33,831 nt of DNA from JAUSIF01 sp036556265 (GTDB taxonomy: Bacteria; Pseudomonadota; Alphaproteobacteria; Rhizobiales; Xanthobacteraceae). How positions within the stretch are numbered: position 1 is the stretch's first letter; every line of letters begins with the position of its first letter. The position numbers and the translations under genes are program-made. The stretch is taken from contig DATBJU010000112.1 in assembly GCA_036556265.1 (NCBI GenBank), forward strand, positions 1-33,831. Direction: 5' to 3'. Under the pieces are notes generated by a model that made no database searches, had not been told where the DNA came from, and was given only the letters and a program-made list of their open reading frames with translations. This document shows positions 22,508 through 30,116 of this stretch, piece by piece.

Positions 22508-24532
22508 ATGGTTTCGCGCTTCGCCGATTTCGCTTCGCGTGCCGGCCGCGAACTGATGCGATACAGCACCGTCATGTCGGTGCGCGCTCGCATCGCGGCG
22601 CTCGCGGTGATCCCGGTCGTCGGCATGTCCCTGATCGGGCTCGCCTACGTTGCAGGCGAGCGGGAGGTCGCCGCCGCTTTCGACCGAGTCACGCGCGCGT
22701 CCTCGCTCGCGGACGCAAGCCGCGAGCTGCGACTTGCCCTCGCCGACATGCGCATCAGCGCGCGCGATTTCGGCCAGCGCCCGGGCGAGGATGTCGTCAC
22801 CGAATTCAATCGAGCCTACGATCTTGCCCTCGGCAGCCTGCAGATCATCGAGTTGCAAGGACGAAAAGCCGACCATGAGACGGTCGCCGACCTGTGGGTG
22901 CAGGCGCGGACCCTCGAGGACCACTTCCGCAAGGCCGCCACCGAACGGCGCAAGGTCGGGTATTCGGACAACGAGGGTCTGCAGGGACGGATGATGGTCG
23001 CTTCACATTCATTGGAGCGGATCATCAACGAAGACATGCCAAACGCGGGTTGGGACGTGAAGAACCTGCTCGTGTCGTTGCTGATCATGCGGCGCTACGA
23101 GCTGGAACATCGCATGACACGCCAGAGCATATCGCAAACGATGTTCGCTGCTGAGTACCAGAACTTCAACCGCGCGCTGGAAGCGACCTTTGCGCCGGCG
23201 GCCTTCAAGGCGCAGGTAGCGAACGGCGTGAAGGTGTATGTCGACACGTTTGCGGAATGGAACGAGGCAATCGTGCGGATCGAGCCGCATCTGCGACTCA
23301 TCGATATCGACGCACGCGACATGATTCCGGCCGCGGACAAGACGATTGAGAGTGCAAACAGAGAGGCCGCCGCAGCGGCGGCCGACCTTTCGGCCTCGCA
23401 GCGGCGAACGAAAGGTATCATCCTGTGGGTCGCGTTGGCGGCGCTCGCGATCGGATTTGCCCTGAGCTGGTTGATCGGGCGCAGCATCACGGGGCCGCTC
23501 GCCGGATTGGCGGGCGTCATGCGCATGCTCGCCGACGGCAACACGGCCACGCACATTCCGGCAGTCAACGCTCGCGATGAGATCGGCGCGATGGCACGCA
23601 CGGTTGTCGTCTTCCGGGATAATGCACGCGAGCGCGACCGGCTGGAGGCCGCCCAGACCGAGGCCGCTGCGCAGCGCGAGCGGCATGCAGAGGCAGTCGA
23701 TCGGCACGTTCGGTCTTTCGCGGGCACCGCGGACTCGGGTTTGGCCGCGGTGCGAGAGGCCGCAGGACGGCTCGCTCAGTCCTCTGGGCGGCTGGGCGAG
23801 ACCGCCGGGAAGGTCGGCTCGGAAGCGGATCGTGCCGGCCGCGCCGCAAGCGCCGCGTCGTCCAACGTATCGCAGGCCGCTGCGGCGGCCGAACAGCTTT
23901 CCGGATCCGTTTCCGAAGTTGCGCGGCAGACCGGAACGTCCACGGAGGTGGCCCAACGGGCTGTGGCAGAGGCGAAACGGTCGGTCGCCATCATGGGCAC
24001 ACTCGGTGACGCGGCGACGCGGATCGGTGAGGTCGTCGGCCTGATTCAGTCGATTGCGGCGCAAACGAACCTGCTTGCATTGAACGCAACGATCGAAGCG
24101 GCTCGCGCGGGCGAAGCGGGGCGCGGTTTCGCCGTGGTGGCGCAGGAGGTGAAATCGCTCGCCGCGCAAACAGCGCGCGCGACCGAAGACATCGCGCAGC
24201 AGATCGGGTCGATTCAGGAAGCATCGGCCGGGGCCGCGCAAGCGATCGACAACGTCAGTCTGGTGATCGAAGAGATGTCAGCGATTGCGGCTTCGGTCGC
24301 CTCGGCGGTCGAGGAGCAAAACGCGGCCGTCGTCTCGATCGCAAACAATGTGGCCCAGGCTTCGGAGGACGCAGAGGCGGGCGCGAGCGCCATGCGATCG
24401 GTGGAAGGCGCCGCACAGGGTGCCCATGCGACCGCGAGCGACGTCGCCGGGCTTGCGACCGTGCTGCGCAACGAGGCGGAAAAGCTCGACAGCGCCATTC
24501 GTCAGTTCCTCGCGCAGGTTAAGGCGGCCTGA
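22508..24532 (+). CDS. Methyl-accepting chemotaxis protein
   Basis: This 674-residue chemoreceptor has TM1 at about 29-49, a helical periplasmic sensor of about 250 residues, TM2 at about 302-322, a HAMP domain (IGRSITGPLAGLAG ... HIPAVNARDEIGAMA) and a cytoplasmic signalling coiled coil. The conserved hairpin tip is QTNLLALNATIEAARAGEAG with GRGFAVVAQEVKSLA, about residues 510-555, which contacts CheA and CheW. The all-helical sensor resembles helical bimodular domains, but ligand is unknown. No CheR-docking pentapeptide is present at the C-terminus (FLAQVKAA). ATG 22508 is chosen for its GGAGAA ribosome binding site; an upstream in-frame ATG at 22406 lacks support. Confidence 0.93.
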   Translation: MVSRFADFASRAGRELMRYSTVMSVRARIAALAVIPVVGMSLIGLAYVAGEREVAAAFDRVTRASSLADASRELRLALADMRISARDFGQRPGEDVVTEFNRAYDLALGSLQIIELQGRKADHETVADLWVQARTLEDHFRKAATERRKVGYSDNEGLQGRMMVASHSLERIINEDMPNAGWDVKNLLVSLLIMRRYELEHRMTRQSISQTMFAAEYQNFNRALEATFAPAAFKAQVANGVKVYVDTFAEWNEAIVRIEPHLRLIDIDARDMIPAADKTIESANREAAAAAADLSASQRRTKGIILWVALAALAIGFALSWLIGRSITGPLAGLAGVMRMLADGNTATHIPAVNARDEIGAMARTVVVFRDNARERDRLEAAQTEAAAQRERHAEAVDRHVRSFAGTADSGLAAVREAAGRLAQSSGRLGETAGKVGSEADRAGRAASAASSNVSQAAAAAEQLSGSVSEVARQTGTSTEVAQRAVAEAKRSVAIMGTLGDAATRIGEVVGLIQSIAAQTNLLALNATIEAARAGEAGRGFAVVAQEVKSLAAQTARATEDIAQQIGSIQEASAGAAQAIDNVSLVIEEMSAIAASVASAVEEQNAAVVSIANNVAQASEDAEAGASAMRSVEGAAQGAHATASDVAGLATVLRNEAEKLDSAIRQFLAQVKAA

Positions 24533-24625
24533 GCCGGAAACCCAGCCGCGCGACCGCCGCGAGTTACTTCTCACGGCTCAAAATGACAGGCTGCCCATGG
24601 ACGCGGCTCCGCGGTAAGAACAGCC

Positions 24626-25459
24626 ATGCGCGAAATCGTGAAAATATCGGTCGAGGCATTCGACCGCTTCAATTCCAATGAGGGCTGGGCGATCGCGAGC
24701 CACATCGCGTTGTCGGTGCTGATGGCACTGTTTCCGTTCCTGATCTTTGTGACTGCGGTTGCGGCGGCGGTCCTCGGGTCGCGTGATCTTGCGGACGAAA
24801 CCGCACGTATTCTGCTAGAGGCGTGGCCCGAGCAGGTCGCCGAGCCAATTGCGCGCGAAGTCCATAACGTGATGGACGGATTGCGCGGCGACGTGCTCAC
24901 GTTCGCGGTCGCTCTCGCCCTGTTCTTTTCCTCCAGTGGAATCGAAAGCCTGCGCATCGGTTTGAACCGCGCCTACGGCGTCCCGGAAGTGCGACCGTGG
25001 TGGCTCCTGCGGATCGAGTCGATCTGCTACGTGCTTGTCGGCGCGGGCGGGCTGCTCGCGCTTTCGTTTCTGGTGGTGCTGTATCCGCTCATTTGGGCGA
25101 CCGCGATACGCTACGTAAGCTGGCTCTCCCGCTTCGGATATTTTCTGGACCTCGTTCGGATCGGCGCGGCCGCGCTCATGCTAATCGTCGCGCTGCTGGT
25201 GGCGCATTGGTGGCTGCCGGCGGGCCGCCGCCGCTTCGTCGACATCGTGCCAGGCATCTTCATTACGCTTGTGCTCTGGCTTGGCGCAGGGATTGTGTTC
25301 GGACGCTATCTTGCGAGCTTCGCGTACACTTACGTGACGTATTATGCGGGGCTCGCGTCGGTCATGGCGGCGCTGGTCTTCCTCTACCTGGTGGCAATGA
25401 TCTTCATTTATGGCGCAGAGCTGAATGCGGCGGTTGCGCGGTCGCGAAAGCGACCGTGA
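24626..25459 (+). CDS. YihY/BrkB-family membrane protein
   Basis: This 277-residue protein has about six membrane helices and the YihY (formerly 'ribonuclease BN') family layout: NEGWAIASHIALSVLMALFPF in the first helix, the FFSSSGIESLRIGLNRAYG loop and the conserved end YYAGLASVMAALVFLYLVAMIFIYGAELNA. The family was wrongly named RNase BN in the past; it is now regarded as an inner-membrane protein, perhaps a transporter, of unknown activity. The start is ATG 24626. The 93-base gap after the chemoreceptor gene contains no clear terminator. Confidence 0.9.
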   Translation: MREIVKISVEAFDRFNSNEGWAIASHIALSVLMALFPFLIFVTAVAAAVLGSRDLADETARILLEAWPEQVAEPIAREVHNVMDGLRGDVLTFAVALALFFSSSGIESLRIGLNRAYGVPEVRPWWLLRIESICYVLVGAGGLLALSFLVVLYPLIWATAIRYVSWLSRFGYFLDLVRIGAAALMLIVALLVAHWWLPAGRRRFVDIVPGIFITLVLWLGAGIVFGRYLASFAYTYVTYYAGLASVMAALVFLYLVAMIFIYGAELNAAVARSRKRP

Positions 25460-25563
25460 ATCGGTGAAATGGATGGAACCCCCGGCGGTGCCCAGCCGGT
25501 ATAACGGCGCCGCGTCAAAGCAAATTGGGTATATCAGACAATTAGATAGCCGAGCCGGCAGGC

Positions 25564-25580
25564 AAGCGATGAAATCGCTT
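25564..25580. repeat. Inverted repeat AAGCGAT-GAA-ATCGCTT
   Basis: This is a perfect 7-base inverted repeat with a 3-base centre, about 150 bases before the GlsB/YeaQ start. It lies in the longest gap of the window (25460-25728), where I otherwise see no gene, tRNA or clear promoter. It could be an operator or a small hairpin in the leader; there is no T tract to make it a terminator. Confidence 0.35.
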
Positions 25581-25728
25581 AGCAGCAAGCGAGACGATTC
25601 TTCGGTCGGCGCTGCCGCTGTACTATGCTTTCCACGTCACGATGTGGCGGCGATTCGATCCGCGGCGCGCCGCCTTTCGGTTTCGGGCGCGGAGCAGACG
25701 GTTTCAACTCAATCAAGGGGAGCGCGTG

Positions 25729-25980
25729 ATGACTATTGAAGGTCTGATCATCCTGCTCGTGGTGGGCGCGATTGCCGGCTGGCTCGCCGGCGTGATCATG
25801 AAGGGTTACGGGTTTGGGCTCATCGGCAACATCGTCGTCGGCGTGGTTGGCGCGGTAATCGCCGGGTGGCTCCTGCCCAGGGTCGGCATCTTTATCGGCG
25901 GGAACATCATCGGCCAGATCATCAACGCCGTGATTGGCGCGGTCATTCTTCTGTTCGTCATCGGCCTGGTGAAGCGCTAG
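25729..25980 (+). CDS. GlsB/YeaQ/YmgE-family stress membrane protein
   Basis: This 83-residue protein is a very hydrophobic, Gly-rich transglycosylase-associated (GlsB/YeaQ/YmgE) family member with three predicted helices. The hallmark GAIAGWLAGVIMKG lies at about 13-26, followed by GLIGNIVVGVVGAVIAGWLLP and a C-terminal helix ending LVKR. Such genes are often induced by envelope or general stress; their biochemical role is unknown. ATG 25729 is chosen because AAGGGGAG stands eight bases upstream. A hairpin follows the stop. Confidence 0.9.
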   Translation: MTIEGLIILLVVGAIAGWLAGVIMKGYGFGLIGNIVVGVVGAVIAGWLLPRVGIFIGGNIIGQIINAVIGAVILLFVIGLVKR

Positions 25981-25991
25981 CGCGAATGTGT

Positions 25992-26017
25992 AGCCGGGCG
26001 GCTCAGGTCGCCCGGCT
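25992..26017 (+). terminator. Intrinsic-terminator-like hairpin after the GlsB-like gene
   Basis: AGCCGGGCG and CGCCCGGCT form a perfect 9-base GC-rich stem with an 8-base loop, starting 12 bases after the stop. The following bases (TCACGTCTTCGTTT) are only moderately T-rich. It is probably the end of the GlsB-like transcript and separates it from the AEC transporter gene. Confidence 0.7.
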
Positions 26018-26071
26018 TCACGTCTTCGTTTCGGCCGCGGTTCGTGCCCGTCACGCGGCCGGAGTCTGTCC

Positions 26072-27019
26072 GTGAATCAAATTCTCGGAATCGCCGAACT
26101 TATTCTCCCGCTGTTCGGTGTGATCGCGCTCGGTTACGTCGCTGCGAGCACCGGGCTGTTGAAGGAGCGGACGGCCGAAGGCGTATCCGACTACGTCTAC
26201 ACGGTTGCAATCCCGCTGATGATCTTCCGGACGCTCGCGGAGGCGAAGCTCCCCGAGACGTTGCCCTGGTCGTACTGGATTGCCTACTTCGCAGGCGCGT
26301 TCGGCGCTTGGTTTGCGTGTCAGTCCGCAGCCGCGCTCGTTTTCGGGCGACCCGCTCGCGAGGCCATCGTCTACGGCTTCACGGCCGGCCAATCGAACAT
26401 CGTGCTCGTCGGCATCCCGCTCGTACTATCGACGTTCGGGGAGCCGGGCGCGGTGCCGCTGTTCCTGCTTGTCGCGGTGAATCTGCCGCTGATGATGACA
26501 ATTGCGACTTTGCTCATTGAAGGCAGTGGCGCCGGCATTTCACGAGAGGCGCTCATGCGCCTCATCAGGAGCTTCGCCACCAATCTGGTGCTGATCGGAT
26601 TTGTCGCAGGCCTGCTCGCGCGCTTTGTCGGGTTTGCGCCCGCCGGGCCGCTGAAGGGAGTAGTCGATCTTGTTGCGGCGTCGGCAGTTCCCTGCGCACT
26701 GTTCGCGATGGGATTGTCGCTGAGACACTACGGAATCGCCGGCGATATCAGGACTACGTCGGTGATCGTCGCGCTGAAGCTCGTGGCGCACCCGCTGATC
26801 GTGTTTCTCCTGGTGAGGCACGTACTCGAGTTGCCGCCGGTATTCGCGGGCGTCGCCGTGGTGTTCGCTTCGATGCCGTGCGGCATCAACTCGTACCTGC
26901 TCGCCGAGCGGTATCGCGCGGGGGTGCCGGCGACAGCGGGCGCGGTTTCGTTGTCGACCACGGTCGCGATCGTGTCGATCTCGTTCTGGCTCTGGATGGT
27001 CGGCGTCGGCGGGGGCTAA
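26072..27019 (+). CDS. AEC-family transporter
   Basis: This 315-residue protein has about ten membrane helices and fits the auxin efflux carrier (AEC) family of secondary carriers, which in bacteria include malonate and malate transporters. Recognisable are LFGVIALGYVA near the start, TAGQSNIVLVGIPL in the first half and the second-half segment FASMPCGINSYLLAERY, equivalent to the conserved unwound region of the fold. The start is GTG 26072. The gene stands alone between a hairpin and a palindromic repeat. The substrate cannot be inferred. Confidence 0.88.
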   Translation: MNQILGIAELILPLFGVIALGYVAASTGLLKERTAEGVSDYVYTVAIPLMIFRTLAEAKLPETLPWSYWIAYFAGAFGAWFACQSAAALVFGRPAREAIVYGFTAGQSNIVLVGIPLVLSTFGEPGAVPLFLLVAVNLPLMMTIATLLIEGSGAGISREALMRLIRSFATNLVLIGFVAGLLARFVGFAPAGPLKGVVDLVAASAVPCALFAMGLSLRHYGIAGDIRTTSVIVALKLVAHPLIVFLLVRHVLELPPVFAGVAVVFASMPCGINSYLLAERYRAGVPATAGAVSLSTTVAIVSISFWLWMVGVGGG

Positions 27020-27025
27020 TGGTTC

Positions 27026-27100
27026 GCGCGTGATCTTTTGCAAGAACCGGTTTCCCACCCTCGGGTCGAGCCTGAGGGCAGGCTTTTCGGGATCACGCGC
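27026..27100. repeat. 75-bp palindromic intergenic repeat element
   Basis: The gap between the AEC gene and gluQ is filled by an element bounded by perfect 10-base inverted ends, GCGCGTGATC and GATCACGCGC. Inside are AACCGGTTTCC and TTTTCGGGATCACGC, words typical of palindromic repeats scattered in rhizobial genomes. A further hairpin lies at 27059-27079, CCCTCGGG against CCTGAGGG with a 3-base loop, nine pairs counting wobbles. The right end reaches the first base of the gluQ stop codon. It could serve both converging genes as a terminator. Only one copy is in this window, so repetitiveness is from knowledge of related genomes. Confidence 0.6.
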
Positions 27101-27972
27101 TAGAGTCCGACCGCGCGGCGCACGTCGCCAGATGCCCAACCGGCGGCGCGCAGATCGCGCAGCGTCGTAGAGGGATCGCGCTTGGCGAGCTTCTTGCCGT
27201 CCTTGTCGAGTACGAGCCTGTGGTGTCGATAGACGGTCTCCGGCAGGCGGAGGAGTTCCTGCAGGAGTCGGTGGACGGCCGTCGACTCGTAGAGGTCGAG
27301 CCCGCGCACGACGTGCGTTACTCCTTGCAGGGCGTCATCAAGTACGACGGCGAGATGGTAGCTCGCCGGTGTCTCCTTGCGACCGAGGATCACGTCGCCC
27401 CAACGGTCCGGATGCGCGGGAACTTTGCGCGCATTCTCGTCTCCATCTTCGGCCTCCTGCCACGTCAGCGGCATCCTGATACGCGCCAGTGCCTCGGACA
27501 CGTCGAGGCGCAGCGAGAACTGCTCGCCGGCGCGGCGGCGCTCGCGTTCATCTGGAGAAATCGAGCGCGCGTCCCCCGGATAAAGCGGAACGCCGTCGGG
27601 GTCGGAAGGCCATGGTTTCCCGCTCGTCGCTTCGCGCGCCTTCACGAGACGCGCAATCTCGGTGCGGCTCTCGAAAGCGGGATAGAGGAGGCCGTCTCGT
27701 TCCAGTCGATCGAGCGTCGCGCGGTACGCGTCAAAGTGCTCCGACTGCCGGCGAACGGGCCGTTTCCACTCGATGCCCAGCCACTCGAGATCCTCGCAGA
27801 TCGCCTGCTCGAACTCGGGCCGGCAGCGGGTCGGATCGATGTCCTCGATTCTCAGCAACAAGCGGCCACCGGACCGCCTTGCCATGTCGTGGTTGAGCAG
27901 CGCGGATAGCGCGTGGCCGAGATGCAGGTATCCGTTGGGCGAGGGGGCGAAACGGAAGATGGACAAAGACAT
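27100..27972 (-). CDS. gluQ: Glutamyl-Q tRNA(Asp) synthetase
   Basis: This 290-residue protein is a shortened glutamyl-tRNA synthetase catalytic domain without the anticodon-binding part. GluQ-RS attaches glutamate to queuosine-34 of tRNA(Asp). The class I motifs are HLGH at 17-20 and a KMSKS-equivalent KLAKR near residue 258, with RFAPSPNG and LLRIEDIDP as substrate contacts. Where many homologues carry zinc-binding cysteines (Y-x-C-x-C), this protein has YPAFESR, so the zinc site is apparently lost. The start is ATG 27972, 50 bases from the divergent glycosylase gene. Its stop overlaps the palindromic repeat. Confidence 0.92.
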   Translation of the reverse strand: MSLSIFRFAPSPNGYLHLGHALSALLNHDMARRSGGRLLLRIEDIDPTRCRPEFEQAICEDLEWLGIEWKRPVRRQSEHFDAYRATLDRLERDGLLYPAFESRTEIARLVKAREATSGKPWPSDPDGVPLYPGDARSISPDERERRRAGEQFSLRLDVSEALARIRMPLTWQEAEDGDENARKVPAHPDRWGDVILGRKETPASYHLAVVLDDALQGVTHVVRGLDLYESTAVHRLLQELLRLPETVYRHHRLVLDKDGKKLAKRDPSTTLRDLRAAGWASGDVRRAVGL

Positions 27973-28022
27973 GCGCGACTCTTACGTCATGGCCGCGCCC
28001 ACGCCACCACGAAAACAATCGC

Positions 28023-28679
28023 ATGCCCGTCCGCCTCGAAACCGAAGTCGATCTCCAGACGGCGCTTGGCAAGCTGCTCGAACGTGATCCACGCATGGCC
28101 GATCTGGTCACGGTCGCCGGGCCGCCGCCGTTGCGCCGGCGCGCGGCCGGGTTCGCTGGACTCGTTTCGATCGTGTGCGCGCAGCAGCTTTCGACCGCGA
28201 GCGCGTCGGCGATCTGGGGCCGGCTCGTGGCGAGGTTCGACCCTCTGGACCACCAAGCTGTGCTTTCAGCGCGAACGCCGGCGCTGAAGCGTGCCGGGCT
28301 GTCGGCCCCCAAGATCAAGACGTTTCGTAGCGTGGCACGGGCGGTACGGGACGGAGCGATCGATCTCGACGCGCTTGGAACGATGCCCGCCGACGATGCG
28401 CACGCGGCGCTCGTCAGGATCGGCGGCATCGGGCCATGGACTGCTGACATCTACCTTCTGTTCTGCATCGGTCACGCCGACGTGTTTCCAGCGGGCGATC
28501 TCGCTCTCCAGGAAGCGGCGCGCATCGCGTTCCGCAAACGCAAGCGGCCGACCGCGAAGCAGCTCGAGAAACTTGCGGAGGGCTGGCGTCCGTACCGGGG
28601 CGTGGCGGCGTGCGTGCTGTGGACCTATTATCGCGCCATCAAGAGACGCGATCCCGTTGTGATCCAGCCAAAAGTCTGA
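28023..28679 (+). CDS. DNA-3-methyladenine glycosylase (AlkA-like)
   Basis: This 218-residue protein is an HhH-GPD DNA glycosylase that removes alkylated purines to start base excision repair. The helix-hairpin-helix LVRIGGIGPWTAD is at 130-142 and the catalytic Asp159 follows in DVFPAGDLAL. IVCAQQLSTASASAIW is the typical first-half helix, and WRPYRGVAACVLW is the AlkA-type C-terminal motif. There are no iron-sulfur cysteines and no N-terminal AlkA subdomain, so it belongs to the short AlkA-like (Mag) type. The start is ATG 28023. The esterase gene follows after 11 bases. Confidence 0.92.
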   Translation: MPVRLETEVDLQTALGKLLERDPRMADLVTVAGPPPLRRRAAGFAGLVSIVCAQQLSTASASAIWGRLVARFDPLDHQAVLSARTPALKRAGLSAPKIKTFRSVARAVRDGAIDLDALGTMPADDAHAALVRIGGIGPWTADIYLLFCIGHADVFPAGDLALQEAARIAFRKRKRPTAKQLEKLAEGWRPYRGVAACVLWTYYRAIKRRDPVVIQPKV

Positions 28680-28690
28680 AAGGAAATTCG

Positions 28691-29368
28691 ATGGCCGCTG
28701 CCCTCGACGGCCCGAGACTCGAACCGCGCTCAGGTCAGGCGCGAAAGCTCGTGGTTTTTCTCCACGGATACGGCGCAGACGGTAACGACCTGATCGCTCT
28801 CGGGCAGGAATGGCAGCGGTTGCTGCCGGAGACGGCATTCGTGTCACCGCATGCTCCCGAACCGTGCGCGGGAGCGCCCATGGGACGGCAATGGTTCGAA
28901 CTGACGTTCCGCAATCCCGACGAACGCTGGATCGGCGTCAACAAGGCGGCGCCGGCACTGCAAAGCTTTCTCGACGCAGAGCTCGCGCGGCGGCAACTGC
29001 CCGCGGAAGCGCTCGCGCTCGTCGGTTTCAGTCAGGGCACGATGATGGCGCTGCACGTCGGCCTCCGCCGCATGAAGACGCCGGTGGCCATCGTCGGTTA
29101 CTCCGGACTCTACGTCACGCCGGAAGGTGAGGACGGGCCTGTGCGCGCACAGGCGGAAATCCGCTCGCGGCCGCCGGTTTTGCTTGTCCACGGCGCGCAG
29201 GACGATCTCATTCCCGCACACGCGCTGTTCATTTCTGCGAATCTGCTGTCGGCTTCGGAAGTGCCGGTGGAATGGCATTTGTCGCCAGGTGTAGGCCACG
29301 GCATCGACGGCGAGGGCCTGCGGCACGGCGGCGAGTTCCTGGCGCGAGCATTCGGGCGCCGCCGCTGA
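28691..29368 (+). CDS. Phospholipase/carboxylesterase-family alpha/beta hydrolase
   Basis: This 225-residue protein is a soluble serine hydrolase of the phospholipase/carboxylesterase (YpfH-like) family. The triad is visible: nucleophile Ser114 in GFSQG, Asp171 in GAQDDLIP and His203 in GVGHGID. LHGYGADGNDL is the oxyanion-region motif. ATG 28691 is chosen because AAAGGA stands seven bases upstream and the hydrolase domain starts soon after. It lies 11 bases after the glycosylase gene and is probably co-transcribed. The natural ester substrate is unknown. Confidence 0.9.
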   Translation: MAAALDGPRLEPRSGQARKLVVFLHGYGADGNDLIALGQEWQRLLPETAFVSPHAPEPCAGAPMGRQWFELTFRNPDERWIGVNKAAPALQSFLDAELARRQLPAEALALVGFSQGTMMALHVGLRRMKTPVAIVGYSGLYVTPEGEDGPVRAQAEIRSRPPVLLVHGAQDDLIPAHALFISANLLSASEVPVEWHLSPGVGHGIDGEGLRHGGEFLARAFGRRR

Positions 29369-29374
29369 GACATT

Positions 29375-29420
29375 TTGCCATGCCGCGCCTTGGCCGCTTG
29401 CCATGCCGCGCCTTGGCCGC
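29375..29420. repeat. Perfect tandem duplication of a 23-bp unit
   Basis: Two identical, directly adjacent 23-base copies occupy 29375-29397 and 29398-29420. Each contains TTGCCATGCCG and ends CCTTGGCCGC. They lie between the esterase stop and the candidate promoter of the HNH gene. This looks like a recent slippage or unequal-crossover duplication; a regulatory role is possible but unproven. Confidence 0.85.
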
Positions 29421-29441
29421 GAACAGGCGCCAGCGCCGCGC

Positions 29442-29471
29442 TTCACAAGACCGACACGGACCCGATATATT
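29442..29471 (+). promoter_or_regulatory. Candidate promoter of the HNH nuclease gene
   Basis: TTCACA (29442-29447) and TATATT (29466-29471) are separated by 18 bases and stand about 75 bases upstream of the GTG start. The A/T-rich -10 element stands out against GC-rich surroundings. The -35 element is a moderate match to the housekeeping consensus. Confidence 0.45.
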
Positions 29472-29546
29472 AGCCCCACAAGATACACCGGAAGCACGGG
29501 CGTCTTTCGCTTCCCGAATTGCCTCCGGAGGTTCAGGGAGTCGTTC

Positions 29547-30104
29547 GTGAACGTTGCGGTTTCACCCGGGGGCTGGCCGGCGCTGGTGCTCAACGCGGAC
29601 TATCGGCCGCTGAGTTACTACCCGCTGTCCGTGTGGTCGTGGCAGGACGCGATCAAGGCGGTGTTTCTCGACCGCGTGAACATCGTCGCGCTCTACGACA
29701 AGGCGGTGCGCAGCCCATCGATCGAGGTCATGCTGCCGAGCGTGGTCTCATTGAAAAACTACGTGCGTCCCGCACGGCATCCGGCATTCACGCGGTTCAA
29801 CGTTTTCCTGCGCGATCGCTTCTCCTGCCAGTACTGCGGGTCGCGGCAGGACCTAACGTTCGATCATCTCGTCCCGCGCTCGCACGGCGGCCATACGACG
29901 TGGGAGAACGTCGTGACGGCATGCTCCGAGTGCAATCTGCAGAAGGGCGGGCAGGCGCCGCGTCAGGCCGGCATGTGGCCCGCGCAAATGCCCTATCAGC
30001 CGACCGTGAATGACCTGCACCGAAACGGCCGGTTGTTCCCTCCGAATTACCTCCACGAGAGCTGGCTCGACTATCTCTATTGGGATACCGAGCTCGATCC
30101 GTAA
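29547..30104 (+). CDS. HNH endonuclease
   Basis: This 185-residue protein has an N-terminal domain of unknown role (PALVLNADYRPLSYYPLSVW) and a C-terminal HNH nuclease module. The zinc cysteines are Cys94/Cys97 (CQYC) and Cys126/Cys129 (CSEC). The metal/catalytic residues are Asp106-His107 (DHLVPRSHGG), Asn121 and the following Asn130. These proteins are conserved in Alphaproteobacteria, usually outside restriction or phage loci, and their physiological substrate is not known. GTG 29547 is chosen because GGGAG lies six bases upstream and homologues begin at this point. Its stop is 12 bases from that of the converging dehydrogenase gene. Confidence 0.9.
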   Translation: MNVAVSPGGWPALVLNADYRPLSYYPLSVWSWQDAIKAVFLDRVNIVALYDKAVRSPSIEVMLPSVVSLKNYVRPARHPAFTRFNVFLRDRFSCQYCGSRQDLTFDHLVPRSHGGHTTWENVVTACSECNLQKGGQAPRQAGMWPAQMPYQPTVNDLHRNGRLFPPNYLHESWLDYLYWDTELDP

Positions 30105-30116
30105 GCGGCGCGATCT

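Noticed and set aside
23009..24241. Long open frame (410 codons) on the minus strand opposite the chemoreceptor gene
   Set aside because: It is Arg/Gly/His-rich with no recognisable motif and lies wholly opposite a gene with clear domains. Such antisense frames are common in GC-rich DNA.
25475..25500. GGAAC followed 17 bases later by CGGT, resembling an EcfG general-stress promoter
   Set aside because: The -10 word differs from CGTT and the position is about 230 bases before the GlsB-like start, so the match is too weak to call.
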